NCBI GenBank assembly: GCA_023389295.1
Contig: JAEWEO010000248.1
Location: forward strand, 1 to 30,542
Origin: Bacillota bacterium
GTDB taxonomy: Bacteria > Bacillota > Clostridia > Lachnospirales > Lachnospiraceae
Direction of reading: 5' to 3'
Length of the DNA stretch: 30,542 nucleotides
Shown here: piece after piece, positions 14,935 to 23,286 of the stretch
Position numbering within the stretch: the first letter of the stretch is position 1
How the letters are laid out: each line of letters starts with the position of its first letter
The notes under the pieces: generated by a model
Told to the model about the DNA's origin: nothing
The model's input: the letters and a program-made list of their open reading frames with translations, nothing else
Database searches by the model: none
Translations under genes and position numbers: made by a program

Positions 14935-15387
14935 TTAATGTTCCAATATTTTTTTCAATTCTTCCATAAAGGTTCCGACATCTTTAAACTCGCGATAAAC
15001 CGATGCAAAACGTACATAAGCTACGGGATCCAGATCTTTTAGTTTGTCCATTAATATCTCGCCGATCACATGACTGGGGATTTCTTTATCTTCACGATTG
15101 AAAATCATAGTTTCCACTTCATCAATCAGTTTCGTAATTTGATCTACAGATATCGGTCTCTTGTGGCAGGAACGAAATATTCCGGCTTCAATTTTAGAAC
15201 GATCGTAAGGTTCGCGATTGTTATCCTTCTTGATAACAACGAGTGGAATTGTCTCAACTTTTTCGTATGTAGTAAACCTTCGATTGCATTCGTCGCACTG
15301 GCGTCTTCTTCGAATGGAATTGTTCTCGTCTGCCGGCCTGGAATCAATAACCCTTGTATTATCCTTATTACAAAACGGGCACTTCAT
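14935..15387 (-). CDS. nrdR: Transcriptional repressor NrdR
   Basis: Nucleotide-sensing repressor of ribonucleotide reductase genes. The N-terminal zinc ribbon has Cys at 3, 6, 31 and 34 (MKCPFCNKDNTRVIDSRP and RRQCDECNRRFTTYE), followed by an ATP-cone domain (about 46-136) with VVIKKDNNREPYDRSKI. The 150-residue length is typical. The minus-strand ATG has AGGAGG eight bases upstream. It has its own strong promoter (15460-15488), so it need not depend on ymxH and fprA upstream. No NrdR box pair was seen near it; its targets are presumably elsewhere. Confidence 0.97.
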   Translation of the reverse strand: MKCPFCNKDNTRVIDSRPADENNSIRRRRQCDECNRRFTTYEKVETIPLVVIKKDNNREPYDRSKIEAGIFRSCHKRPISVDQITKLIDEVETMIFNREDKEIPSHVIGEILMDKLKDLDPVAYVRFASVYREFKDVGTFMEELKKILEH

Positions 15388-15459
15388 AATAATATCCTCC
15401 TAATGTGTTCAGTCAGTCAATGGTTTGATTTTATAGTAAATATTTCTCAATATACCTTG

Positions 15460-15488
15460 ATTATATTTAAGAAACTCTAAATGGTCAA
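15460..15488 (-). promoter_or_regulatory. Sigma-A promoter of nrdR
   Basis: On the minus strand TTGACC (15488-15483), 17 bases, TATAAT (15465-15460). The start would be near 15453, about 65 bases before the gene. The 222-base gap upstream of nrdR also holds a CodY-box-like AATTTTCTGGCAGTT (15530-15544, 12 of 15 matches). Confidence 0.8.
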
Positions 15489-15609
15489 GAAATTTATTGC
15501 AAATATGCAAAAGATGGAACAAATTGAGAAATTTTCTGGCAGTTTAATAAAATACCATTGAGAAAAGGTTAAAATGAACAGTGGAGGAGAAATAATTTGG
15601 GATAGCGAG

Positions 15610-15867
15610 TTAAAAACATTTTACTAAGCATTTATCTGTTTCCACATCAACTAAGATGATATCCACACCGATTTGCTTGATACAGGAGCAGCTAATAACA
15701 TACTCATGATCCCTTCCAAGAATCCCCCATACTTTGCAGGGACCAGGAATAATGATATGTGTAATATGTCCGGTACAGATATCAAATTCTATATCACAAA
15801 CAAAACCTAACCGTATACAATCTCTACAGTTAATGACTTCTTTCTCTCTTAGATCACAAATGCGCAT
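15610..15867 (-). CDS. ymxH: YlmC/YmxH family protein (PRC-barrel), Cys-rich
   Basis: 85-residue PRC-barrel-fold protein of the YlmC/YmxH family, linked to sporulation in Firmicutes, with no settled molecular function. The pattern RLGFVCDIEFDICTGHITHIIIPGP and VDIILVD matches the family. Unusually it has ten Cys (4, 14, 17, 24, 31, 44, 60, 62, 80, 84), including CRDC and CSC, suggesting metal binding or disulfides; the B. subtilis homologue, as I recall it, lacks these. AAAGGGTG (15880-15873) lies five bases before the ATG. That ATG sits in the arm of a 14-bp inverted repeat. It is 55 bases downstream of fprA on the same strand. Confidence 0.85.
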   Translation of the reverse strand: MRICDLREKEVINCRDCIRLGFVCDIEFDICTGHITHIIIPGPCKVWGILGRDHEYVISCSCIKQIGVDIILVDVETDKCLVKCF

Positions 15868-15917
15868 ATAATCACCCTTTACATGAGAAATGTATTTTGG
15901 TTTATTATATGCGCATT
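15859..15917 (-). promoter_or_regulatory. Perfect 14-nt inverted repeat covering the ymxH start codon
   Basis: AATGCGCATATAAT (15859-15872) and ATTATATGCGCATT (15904-15917) are exact reverse complements, 31 bases apart. In the fprA-ymxH mRNA the first arm begins six bases after the fprA stop. The second arm holds the spacer and AUG of ymxH, with the ribosome site in the loop just before it. Each arm contains the palindrome ATGCGCAT, so a DNA operator is the alternative. No U-tract follows, so it is not a classical terminator. Confidence 0.75.
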
Positions 15918-15922
15918 ATTAA

Positions 15923-17086
15923 TTATAGTGCAGCTACCTTGTCTTCGATTTCTTTCAACTGTTCCTTGGTAGAAATGTAGTTAATACGTATTGGATCTAA
16001 AACAATCTCTACGCCAAGCTCCTGCAAGGATTGATTTACTATGCCAATGCTTTGCCCGCCCCAGCCATAGGAACCGAAAGCAAAGCCCTTCTTACCCTTG
16101 GGGCTAAGACCTTTTAAATAAGAAAGCAGAGCTGCTACATTAGGAAGAATATTATTGTTTAAGGTTGGGGAGCCGATTGCCAAGTAACGGGCAGTAAGTA
16201 CTTCTGTAATAATATCAGAAAGATCATTTTCCTTTAAATCCATAAGTCTTACCTTGGTACCTCTACGATCAAAACCCTCTGCAATGCTATGAGCTATATG
16301 CTCAGTAGAATGCCACATAGAATCATAAATAACAAGTGCATAATCTTCTGTTTCATTATCAGCAAAGCGATCATATAACGCAAGGATATCTTGGATATGG
16401 GATCTCCAGATTACACCATGACTTGGGGCAATGAGTTCAATCTCTAATTCCTTTACAATAGCGAGTGCCTTTTTTGCCTGAGTAGTGAAGGGCATTAATA
16501 TATTTGCATAGTAGCCCTGTGCATCTTCCATAACCTTTGCAAGATCTACCTCATCGTCGAAATGTTTACTGGAGGTATAGTGTTGGCCGAAGGCATCGTT
16601 AGAGAAGAGGATTTTTTCTTCCGGACAATAGGTTACCATGTTATCCGGCCAATGAAGCATTGGTGTTGCTACAAAAGTCAGAGATCTTTTACCAAGAGAA
16701 ATAACTGCTCCGGCTTTAACCTCTTGGTAGTCAAATTCTACACCATAATGTGCCTTCAGACCTTTTAATCCGTTCGGATCGGAAGTAATTAAGGTGGCAT
16801 TGGGCGCTGCCTTCATAACTTCAGGAATTGCACCGGAATGATCCATTTCCACATGGTTAGATATAACATAATCAATCTTTGCGGGGTCAACTATTTCTGC
16901 AATTCGATCGAGTAACTCTTTGCTAAAAGGTGCTTTTACTGTATCAATGAGAGCAATTTTTTCATCCACAATCAGGTATGCATTATAGGTTGTTCCTTTG
17001 TGAATAGAGTATCCGTGGAAATTACGAAGATTCCAATCCACCACTCCGACATAATAGATTCCTGGTTTTAATTCAATTTTATTCAT
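15923..17086 (-). CDS. fprA: Flavodiiron protein FprA (NO/O2 reductase)
   Basis: Cytoplasmic enzyme that reduces O2 to water and/or NO to N2O, protecting anaerobes. Numbering from ATG 17086 (387 residues; GGAGG is 11 bases upstream, while GTG 17095 is only two bases away): the beta-lactamase-like diiron domain (1-245) has ligands H78, E80, D82 and H83 (SNHVEMDHSG), H145, D164 and H223 (APSHG). The flavodoxin domain (about 250-385) carries the FMN loop YDSMWHSTEHIA and later GSPTLNNN and SYGWGGQS. Electrons usually come from rubredoxin. It has a strong promoter flanked by Fur/PerR-like half-sites, which fits oxidative-stress control. Confidence 0.96.
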   Translation of the reverse strand: MNKIELKPGIYYVGVVDWNLRNFHGYSIHKGTTYNAYLIVDEKIALIDTVKAPFSKELLDRIAEIVDPAKIDYVISNHVEMDHSGAIPEVMKAAPNATLITSDPNGLKGLKAHYGVEFDYQEVKAGAVISLGKRSLTFVATPMLHWPDNMVTYCPEEKILFSNDAFGQHYTSSKHFDDEVDLAKVMEDAQGYYANILMPFTTQAKKALAIVKELEIELIAPSHGVIWRSHIQDILALYDRFADNETEDYALVIYDSMWHSTEHIAHSIAEGFDRRGTKVRLMDLKENDLSDIITEVLTARYLAIGSPTLNNNILPNVAALLSYLKGLSPKGKKGFAFGSYGWGGQSIGIVNQSLQELGVEIVLDPIRINYISTKEQLKEIEDKVAAL

Positions 17087-17120
17087 AGGAAACACTTCCT
17101 CCTTACATAGTTTAAATTAG

Positions 17121-17196
17121 GAATAATTATCATTATTTTAGTATTCTTCCTACGGTTTGTCAATAAGCGGAGGAAATACAATGATAATAACCATTA
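17121..17196 (-). promoter_or_regulatory. fprA promoter flanked by Fur/PerR-like sites
   Basis: Minus-strand promoter: TTGACA (17163-17158), 17 bases, TAAAAT (17140-17135). Perfect TGATAAT half-sites lie at 17132-17126 (minus strand, at the predicted start of transcription) and 17182-17188 (plus strand, upstream of the -35). Against the palindrome TGATAATnATTATCA the best 15-mers match 11 of 14 positions (17182-17196 on plus) and 10-11 of 14 around 17121-17135. A 16-codon frame with a good GGAGG (17169-17173; ATG 17181) overlaps the upstream site on the plus strand and is probably incidental. Confidence 0.6.
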
Positions 17197-17302
17197 GGCA
17201 ACGAGGTCTATTTTACTATATCGTAATTTAAAGTCAAAGCATTTCTGATTTTGTTAGTAAATACTGAAATAGGAGAAGTAGATAGAAGGAGACACATTTT
17301 TC

Positions 17303-17331
17303 TTGCCAGAAAATGTAACCTTTGTTATACT
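17303..17331 (+). promoter_or_regulatory. Sigma-A promoter of the yifB-dprA-topA group
   Basis: TTGCCA (17303-17308), 17 bases, TATACT (17326-17331), 59 bases before the chosen start codon. Confidence 0.75.
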
Positions 17332-17390
17332 ACCCTTAAGCAAATGATTCCTTCATTGTGGGAGAGACAATGAAAGGAGCAATAGTTTTC

Positions 17391-18920
17391 ATGTTTAGTA
17401 AAGCATATAGTGCAGCCATCCATGGAATTGACGGCTTGATCGTCAGCGTGGAGGCGGATGTAAGCGATGGTCTACCTTTGTTTGACATGGTGGGCTATTT
17501 AGGTTCTGAAGTAAAGGAAGCAAGAGAAAGAGTTAAGATCGCTCTTAAAAATTCTGGTTATATGCTTCCGGCAAAAAGAATCACAGTAAATCTATCACCG
17601 GCGGATATCAGAAAAGAGGGCACGGCCTTCGATCTTCCGGTTGCAGTCTCTATTCTTACGGCCTTTGGCCATCTTCCCGAAGAAAATTTGAAAGATACAC
17701 TCATCATCGGGGAACTCAGTTTAAATGGTAATGTTAATAAAGTGAATGGGGTCCTGCCCATCGTTGCATGTGCAAAGGAGCAGGGCTTTTTAAAGTGCAT
17801 CGTTCCAAAGGAAAATGCAAGGGAGGGTGCAGTAATAAGTGGTATTAAGACGTATGGGGTCACGACACTTTCTGAGGCAATTGAAATATTAAAAAATATG
17901 GATGATGCTACTCCCGAGAACGTTGATGTAAGTGAACTTTTTCAGAGAAGTGTTGAAGAAAATGTAGATTTTAGTGAAGTTGCAGGACAAAGGATGGCAA
18001 AGCGCGCAATTGAAATTGCTGTATCAGGAATGCATAACATCTTAATGATAGGACCACCGGGCTCCGGTAAAACAATGCTAGCTAAGCGAATCCCTACTAT
18101 TATGCCCGAGCTTTCTTTTGAAGAAAGTATGGAAATATCAAAAATTTATAGTATTGCCGGTTTGATGAACCAACAAGCCTTGATTGCAAAACGACCATAT
18201 CGCAGTCCGCACCATACCATTACGACCTCTGCACTCATTGGTGGTGGTGTTACGCCGAAACCCGGAGAGATTAGTTTGGCGCATTTAGGGGTTTTATTTT
18301 TGGATGAGCTTCCGGAGTTTCAAAAGAATACCATTGAAGTGTTAAGACAGCCCTTAGAAGAAAAAACAGTTACCATTTCTAGATTGAATGCTTCCTACAA
18401 GTTTCCGGCGGGTTTCATGTTAGTGGCAGCTATGAACCCCTGTAATTGCGGATATTATCCGGATAGAAATCGGTGTGATTGCTCTATTAATATGGTGAAG
18501 AGATATTTGGGTAAATTATCGCAACCCCTATTAGATCGCTTTGATATCTGCATTGAAGCGCTTCCGATGAATTATAAGGAGCTTCAAACGAAGGATATGC
18601 AAGACACCTCCTGGAACATCCGAAGTAGAGTGAGTATTGCAAGAAAAATACAGATGGAACGATATAAAGATCAAAAGATATACTTTAACTCACAGCTAAC
18701 GCCACGAACGATCAAGCAATATTGCCAGCTTGAAGAAAAAGAACAGATACTTTTGGAGGAAGCTTTTGTCCGAATGAATTTAAGTGCCAGAGCATATCAT
18801 CGCATTTTAAAAGTTGCGCGAACCATTGCTGATTTAGATCAATGCGAGAAAATATCAACAAAGCATATAAGTGAAGCCATTTGTTATCGCAGCATGGATC
18901 AAAAATATTGGGGAGAATGA
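17391..18920 (+). CDS. yifB: YifB/ComM-type Mg-chelatase-like AAA+ ATPase
   Basis: AAA+ ATPase; the ComM homologue is a branch-migration helicase that helps integrate DNA during natural transformation, while the role in non-competent bacteria is unclear. Numbering from ATG 17391 (AAAGGAG 11 bases upstream, 509 residues, family-like N-terminus MFSKAYSAAIHGI): a Lon-like N-terminal domain (1-180), Walker A GPPGSGKT (221-228), Walker B LFLDELPEF (302-310), a Cys motif NPCNCGYYPDRNRCDC, and a C-terminal lid domain. In-frame starts at GTG 17358 and ATG 17370 are possible. It is 40 bases from dprA, whose product also loads recombinase on incoming DNA, so the pairing makes functional sense. Confidence 0.93.
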   Translation: MFSKAYSAAIHGIDGLIVSVEADVSDGLPLFDMVGYLGSEVKEARERVKIALKNSGYMLPAKRITVNLSPADIRKEGTAFDLPVAVSILTAFGHLPEENLKDTLIIGELSLNGNVNKVNGVLPIVACAKEQGFLKCIVPKENAREGAVISGIKTYGVTTLSEAIEILKNMDDATPENVDVSELFQRSVEENVDFSEVAGQRMAKRAIEIAVSGMHNILMIGPPGSGKTMLAKRIPTIMPELSFEESMEISKIYSIAGLMNQQALIAKRPYRSPHHTITTSALIGGGVTPKPGEISLAHLGVLFLDELPEFQKNTIEVLRQPLEEKTVTISRLNASYKFPAGFMLVAAMNPCNCGYYPDRNRCDCSINMVKRYLGKLSQPLLDRFDICIEALPMNYKELQTKDMQDTSWNIRSRVSIARKIQMERYKDQKIYFNSQLTPRTIKQYCQLEEKEQILLEEAFVRMNLSARAYHRILKVARTIADLDQCEKISTKHISEAICYRSMDQKYWGE

Positions 18921-18960
18921 TATCAAAGCTTAAGGCTTTAAGAAAGGAATGGTTCGTTTT

Positions 18961-20085
18961 ATGACAAAACAGGAATATAATTATTGGATATGTAACATAC
19001 CAACTATTGGGAATAAGAAAATAGAATATTTACTTCAGTTTTTTAGGTCTTCAGAGGCTGTATTTCATGCTTCTTTCGGGGAACTAAAACGGTTTCAAGA
19101 AGAATGTTGTAAAAAAAAGTTAAGATTTACTGTTGCAGATATTGACAAGATATGTAATAATAGGAAATCGGAAAAAATTAGGGAGGGCTATGCTAAATTA
19201 CAAAAGCATGGCATATACTTGGTTTCAAAGGACGATGGATCTTATCCAAATAAATTAAGAAATATCTATGATGCGCCTTATTCCTTATATGTTAAGGGGA
19301 AGCTTCCAAAAACAGAAGAAAAGCTTTTAGCCATTGTCGGGGCAAGAGAGTGCTCTTCCTATGGTAAAGAGATGGCGAAGTATTTAGCTGCAGCAGTAGC
19401 GAGGGAAGGTGTTTGCGTTGTAAGTGGTCTGGCGAGAGGAATCGATGCATTTGCTCATGAAGGTGCGTTATCCGTGGGGGGAGTAACCTATGGAATCTTA
19501 GGATGTGGTATTGATATTTGTTATCCAAAAGAAAATATTAACTTGTATATGGAAATGCAGAAAAATGGCGGTATTATATCAGAATATGCACCGGGAATTG
19601 CACCTTTTGCCGGGAATTTCCCCATGCGCAATCGCATTATTAGTGGACTTTGTGACGGGATCTTAATTATTGAAGCGAAAGAAAAAAGTGGATCCTTAAT
19701 TACAGTTGATATGGGATTGGAGCAGGGAAAGGAAATTTATGCCCTGCCAGGTAAAGCCACAGATCGCTTGAGTGAGGGTTGTAATAATTTAATTAAAATG
19801 GGGGCAAAATTAGTTACAACTCCCGAGGATATTCTTGAGGACTTAATTCCAAATCGAGCAAAAACCCAATCGGATTTCAAAAAAAATGATAAACTTCTTG
19901 AATTGCATGAAAAAATAGTGTATGCTTCATTGTGTTTGGAGCCAAGGCATATAGAAGAAATAGCGATGCAGACGGGTTTTGAAATGGATCTTCTTATGGA
20001 ACAGCTCTTACGTTTGGAGCTATATGGATTAGTAAAACAAACAAGTAGGAATTATTATGTAGCACAGGATGGAATAAAAAAGTGA
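18961..20085 (+). CDS. dprA: DNA-processing protein DprA
   Basis: Binds single-stranded DNA and loads RecA during transformation; also conserved in species not known to be competent. The Rossmann-like core has AIVGARECSSYGKEMAKYLA, VSGLARGIDAFAHEGAL, GCGIDICYPKEN and FPMRNRIISGL. A helix-hairpin-helix-like N-terminus (ICNIPTIGNKKIEYLL) and a C-terminal winged helix (about 310-374) complete the usual layout. ATG 18949 follows AGAAAGGA with no spacing, so ATG 18961 (12 bases away, 374 residues) is preferred, though not certain. It lies between yifB and topA. Confidence 0.95.
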   Translation: MTKQEYNYWICNIPTIGNKKIEYLLQFFRSSEAVFHASFGELKRFQEECCKKKLRFTVADIDKICNNRKSEKIREGYAKLQKHGIYLVSKDDGSYPNKLRNIYDAPYSLYVKGKLPKTEEKLLAIVGARECSSYGKEMAKYLAAAVAREGVCVVSGLARGIDAFAHEGALSVGGVTYGILGCGIDICYPKENINLYMEMQKNGGIISEYAPGIAPFAGNFPMRNRIISGLCDGILIIEAKEKSGSLITVDMGLEQGKEIYALPGKATDRLSEGCNNLIKMGAKLVTTPEDILEDLIPNRAKTQSDFKKNDKLLELHEKIVYASLCLEPRHIEEIAMQTGFEMDLLMEQLLRLELYGLVKQTSRNYYVAQDGIKK

Positions 20086-20183
20086 TATCCTAACAGCTAA
20101 TTTTATCATTACTATTCCGAATTTGGGATTAGTTAAACCCGGAATGGAAATGAATATATACACATAGAAATGAGGTTTTCAGT

Positions 20184-22244
20184 ATGCCAAAATATCTTGT
20201 TATCGTGGAATCACCAGCAAAGGCAAAAACGATAAAGAAATTTTTAGGTGCTAATTATGAAGTGCTTGCTTCAAATGGCCATGTCAGAGATTTACCGAAG
20301 AGCCAAATGGGTATTGATATAGAACATGATTTTGAACCAAAGTATATTACAATTAGAGGAAAGGGAGATTTATTAGCCAAACTTCGTAAAGAAGTGAAAA
20401 AGGCTGATAAAGTATTTCTAGCAACTGACCCTGACCGCGAAGGAGAGGCAATCTCTTGGCATTTATTTCATACTTTAAAATTAGATGATAAAGATACCAG
20501 TAGAATTACCTTTAATGAAATAACAAAGAATGCAGTCAAGTCCTCTATCAAACAAGCCAGAGATATTGATATGGATCTTGTTAATGCGCAGCAGGCAAGA
20601 AGAGTGCTTGACCGTATGGTGGGTTACAAAATCAGTCCCGTGTTGTGGGCTAAGGTAAAACGTGGATTAAGTGCAGGTAGAGTGCAGTCGGTTGCTCTTC
20701 GAATTATCTGTGATAGAGAAGATGAAATTAATGCATTTTTGCCGGAAGAATATTGGAATCTAGAAGCAGAATTTGATATCAAGGGCAAAAAGAAGCCTCT
20801 TGTGGCTAAATTTAATAATTCAAAGAAAGTAATTCGTTCTGAAGCGGAAATGAATGAGATATTACAGCAGCTTGAGAATGTTCCTTTTACCGTAAATGAA
20901 GTGAAGAAGAGTGAACGTATTCGTAAAGCACCGCTTCCCTTTACAACCAGTACTCTTCAACAGGAATCTGCGAAAGCTCTGAACTACTCGACACAAAAGA
21001 CCATGCAACTTGCACAGCAGTTATATGAAGGTGTTGATATCAAGGGACATGGAACGGTCGGTTTGATTACCTATTTGCGTACGGACTCTGTTCGTATTAG
21101 TGATGAGGCTGATCAGGCAGCAAAGTTATTTATCAAAGATAAATACGGTGAGGAATTTGTTGCAATTCAAGAAAATCAAGGACGAACGGGTAAGAAAATT
21201 CAAGATGCACATGAAGCAATACGACCCACATATGTTGAATTTACACCAAATGATATAAAGGAATCCCTAAGTAGGGATCAGTTCCGTCTCTACCAATTAA
21301 TATGGAAGAGATTTGTTGCGAGCAGAATGCAGCCTGCAAAATATGAAACAACGACGATTAAAATTAACGCCAATGAGTTCCGTTTTTCTTCTTCAGCTTC
21401 AAAATTGGTATTTGAAGGCTTTATGAGTGTCTACACTCCACAAGAGGAAGAAGAGGAAGCTGGCGTAGTATTTGACGGTATTGTAGAAGGTGATGTACTT
21501 AACTTATCGAAACTAAACAAGAGTCAGCATTTTACGCAACCACCAGCTCATTATACAGAGGCATCTTTGGTAAAGACCTTGGAGGAACTCGGTATAGGAA
21601 GACCTAGTACCTATGCACCGACCATTACAACCATTATCGCAAGAAGATATATTGCAAAAGAGAATAAAAATCTCTATGTTACTGAACTCGGTGAAGCGGT
21701 AAACAATATTATGAAAGCTGCGTTTACCAGTATTGTAGATGTTAATTTTACTGCTAATTTAGAATCACTACTAGACTGTATTGAAGATGGTACAATAAAC
21801 TGGAAGACTGTAATTAGTAATTTCTATCCGGACCTTGCGGAAGCAGTTGATAATGCTCATACTGAGCTTGACCAGATTGAGATCCAGGATGAAGTAACAG
21901 AAGAGTTATGTGATTTATGCGGAAGAAATATGGTAGTCAAGTATGGACCCCATGGTAAATTCCTTGCGTGTCCAGGATTTCCTGATTGTAAAAATACAAA
22001 ACCCTATCTTGAGAAGATTGGTGTAGAATGTCCAATTTGTGGTAATGACATTGTGATTCGTAAAACAAAGAAGGGCAGAAAATATTATGGTTGCATAAAC
22101 AATCCGGATTGTGAGTTTATGTCCTGGCAAAAGCCATCGAAAATGAAATGTGAAAAATGTGGTGGTTTGGTCGTAGAGAAGGGCAATAAATTAGTTTGTG
22201 AAAATCCGTCCTGCGGTCATGTCACACTAAATCAGAATAAATAA
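20184..22244 (+). CDS. topA: DNA topoisomerase I
   Basis: Type IA topoisomerase that relaxes negative supercoils. The Toprim domain (1-115) has E9 in VIVESPAKAKT and the DPDREGE triad (D82, D84, E86). The active-site tyrosine is Y297 in TYLRTDSVRIS. After the toroid domain come three C-terminal zinc ribbons: CDLC-CPGFPDC (576-602), CPIC-CINNPDC (616-643) and CEKC-CENPSC (656-677). Length 686 is normal. The ATG has GAGG nine bases upstream. No clear terminator follows; the 238-base gap before codY carries the codY promoter and leader. Confidence 0.98.
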   Translation: MPKYLVIVESPAKAKTIKKFLGANYEVLASNGHVRDLPKSQMGIDIEHDFEPKYITIRGKGDLLAKLRKEVKKADKVFLATDPDREGEAISWHLFHTLKLDDKDTSRITFNEITKNAVKSSIKQARDIDMDLVNAQQARRVLDRMVGYKISPVLWAKVKRGLSAGRVQSVALRIICDREDEINAFLPEEYWNLEAEFDIKGKKKPLVAKFNNSKKVIRSEAEMNEILQQLENVPFTVNEVKKSERIRKAPLPFTTSTLQQESAKALNYSTQKTMQLAQQLYEGVDIKGHGTVGLITYLRTDSVRISDEADQAAKLFIKDKYGEEFVAIQENQGRTGKKIQDAHEAIRPTYVEFTPNDIKESLSRDQFRLYQLIWKRFVASRMQPAKYETTTIKINANEFRFSSSASKLVFEGFMSVYTPQEEEEEAGVVFDGIVEGDVLNLSKLNKSQHFTQPPAHYTEASLVKTLEELGIGRPSTYAPTITTIIARRYIAKENKNLYVTELGEAVNNIMKAAFTSIVDVNFTANLESLLDCIEDGTINWKTVISNFYPDLAEAVDNAHTELDQIEIQDEVTEELCDLCGRNMVVKYGPHGKFLACPGFPDCKNTKPYLEKIGVECPICGNDIVIRKTKKGRKYYGCINNPDCEFMSWQKPSKMKCEKCGGLVVEKGNKLVCENPSCGHVTLNQNK

Positions 22245-22328
22245 TTAATCAAATATACAAAATTGGATATAAAAAATAAAAATATTAAAATTTTTATATT
22301 AATGTGTGTCAAAATAAAGAAAAGACTA

Positions 22329-22357
22329 TTGTTTTTAGGAATAATATATGCTAAAAT
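22329..22357 (+). promoter_or_regulatory. Sigma-A promoter of codY
   Basis: TTGTTT (22329-22334), 17 bases, TAAAAT (22352-22357). Transcription would start near 22364, leaving a leader of about 119 bases. Confidence 0.75.
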
Positions 22358-22380
22358 CAAAAAGGTAATACAATTAGAAT

Positions 22381-22440
22381 TCGTTTTCTAAAGGTGTTAC
22401 CTTTCTTCCATGAAAAACGAGTTCAACCTGACGTTTTTTT
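22381..22440 (+). promoter_or_regulatory. Possible attenuator in the codY leader
   Basis: Two mutually exclusive pairings are visible. TCGTTTTC (22381-22388) can pair with GAAAAACGA (22412-22420, one bulge) around an inner AAAGGT/ACCTTT hairpin (22390-22404). Alternatively AAAAACG (22413-22419) can pair with CGTTTTT (22432-22438), followed by more T, as an intrinsic terminator. The terminator stem is weak, with only two G-C pairs. Confidence 0.4.
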
Positions 22441-22482
22441 AGAAGAGTATGGGGAACTAAGAAAGCCGGGAGGATTTTTTTA

Positions 22483-23256
22483 ATGAGTGTACAGTTATTG
22501 GATAAAACAAGAAAGATCAACAACCTACTGCATAATAATAACTCACATAAGGTAGTATTTAATGACATCTGTGTAGTATTAAGTGAAATACTTCAATCCA
22601 ATGTATTGGTGATCAGCCGTAAGGGTAAGGTTCTTGGTGTAAAGAACCGTAATGATATCACCGAAATAAAGGAATTGATTAAAGACGCAGTCGGAAGACA
22701 TATAGACGGCTTACTAAATGAGAGACTGTTGAATATCCTGTCAACGAAGGAGAATGTTAACTTAAGGACCCTCGGATTTGAGTTTGATAATGTTGATTCT
22801 TATCAAGCAATCATTACACCAATCGATATTGCGGGAGAAAGACTTGGTACTCTCTTCCTATATAAAAATGGACCACAATATACTTTGGATGATATTATTT
22901 TGAGTGAATATGGCACAACGGTTGTAGGACTTGAGATGATGCGTTCGGTAAATGAAGAGAATGCGGAAGAAAATCGTAAGGTACAGATAGTAAAATCAGC
23001 AATTAGTACACTATCATTTTCGGAATTAGAGGCGATTACCCATATATTTGAGGAACTAAAGGGTAATGAAGGTATTTTGGTAGCTAGTAAAATAGCTGAC
23101 CGTGTTGGTATAACAAGATCTGTTATTGTAAATGCACTTCGTAAATTTGAAAGTGCCGGAGTGATAGAATCCCGTTCCTCTGGTATGAAAGGAACTTATA
23201 TCAGGGTACTAAATGATGTAGTTTTTGATGAATTAAAGAATATGAATAATAATTAA
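22483..23256 (+). CDS. codY: GTP/branched-chain amino acid-sensing repressor CodY
   Basis: Global nutritional regulator of low-GC Gram-positives that binds AATTTTCWGAAAATT when GTP and branched-chain amino acids are plentiful. The N-terminal GAF-like domain (1-155) contains ITPIDIAGERLGTLFLYKNG and SEYGTTVVGLEMMRS. The C-terminal winged helix (about 177-245) is almost identical to B. subtilis: ASKIADRVGITRSVIVNALR, then SAGVIESRSSGMKGTYI. The effector pocket region (60-110) differs from B. subtilis, as in other clostridial CodY. The ATG has GGGAGG about nine bases upstream. As in Bacillus, codY sits directly before the flagellar operon. Confidence 0.97.
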   Translation: MSVQLLDKTRKINNLLHNNNSHKVVFNDICVVLSEILQSNVLVISRKGKVLGVKNRNDITEIKELIKDAVGRHIDGLLNERLLNILSTKENVNLRTLGFEFDNVDSYQAIITPIDIAGERLGTLFLYKNGPQYTLDDIILSEYGTTVVGLEMMRSVNEENAEENRKVQIVKSAISTLSFSELEAITHIFEELKGNEGILVASKIADRVGITRSVIVNALRKFESAGVIESRSSGMKGTYIRVLNDVVFDELKNMNNN

Positions 23257-23286
23257 TATATAAAAGATAAATGGATGTTCGAGTGC

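Noticed and set aside
15573..15626. A 17-codon plus-strand frame (MNSGGEIIWDSELKTFY) near the ymxH 3' end
   Set aside because: It overlaps the antisense ymxH gene, has only a weak AAAGG upstream and no plus-strand promoter seen.
17181..17231. A 16-codon frame with a good GGAGG upstream of yifB
   Set aside because: It lies upstream of the clear yifB promoter (17303-17331) and coincides with the Fur-like half-site, so it would not be in the yifB transcript.
20118..20154. A hairpin (ATTCC/GGAAT with inner GGG/CCC) between dprA and topA as a terminator
   Set aside because: The stem is short and interrupted and has no U-tract, so dprA-topA co-transcription is not contradicted.
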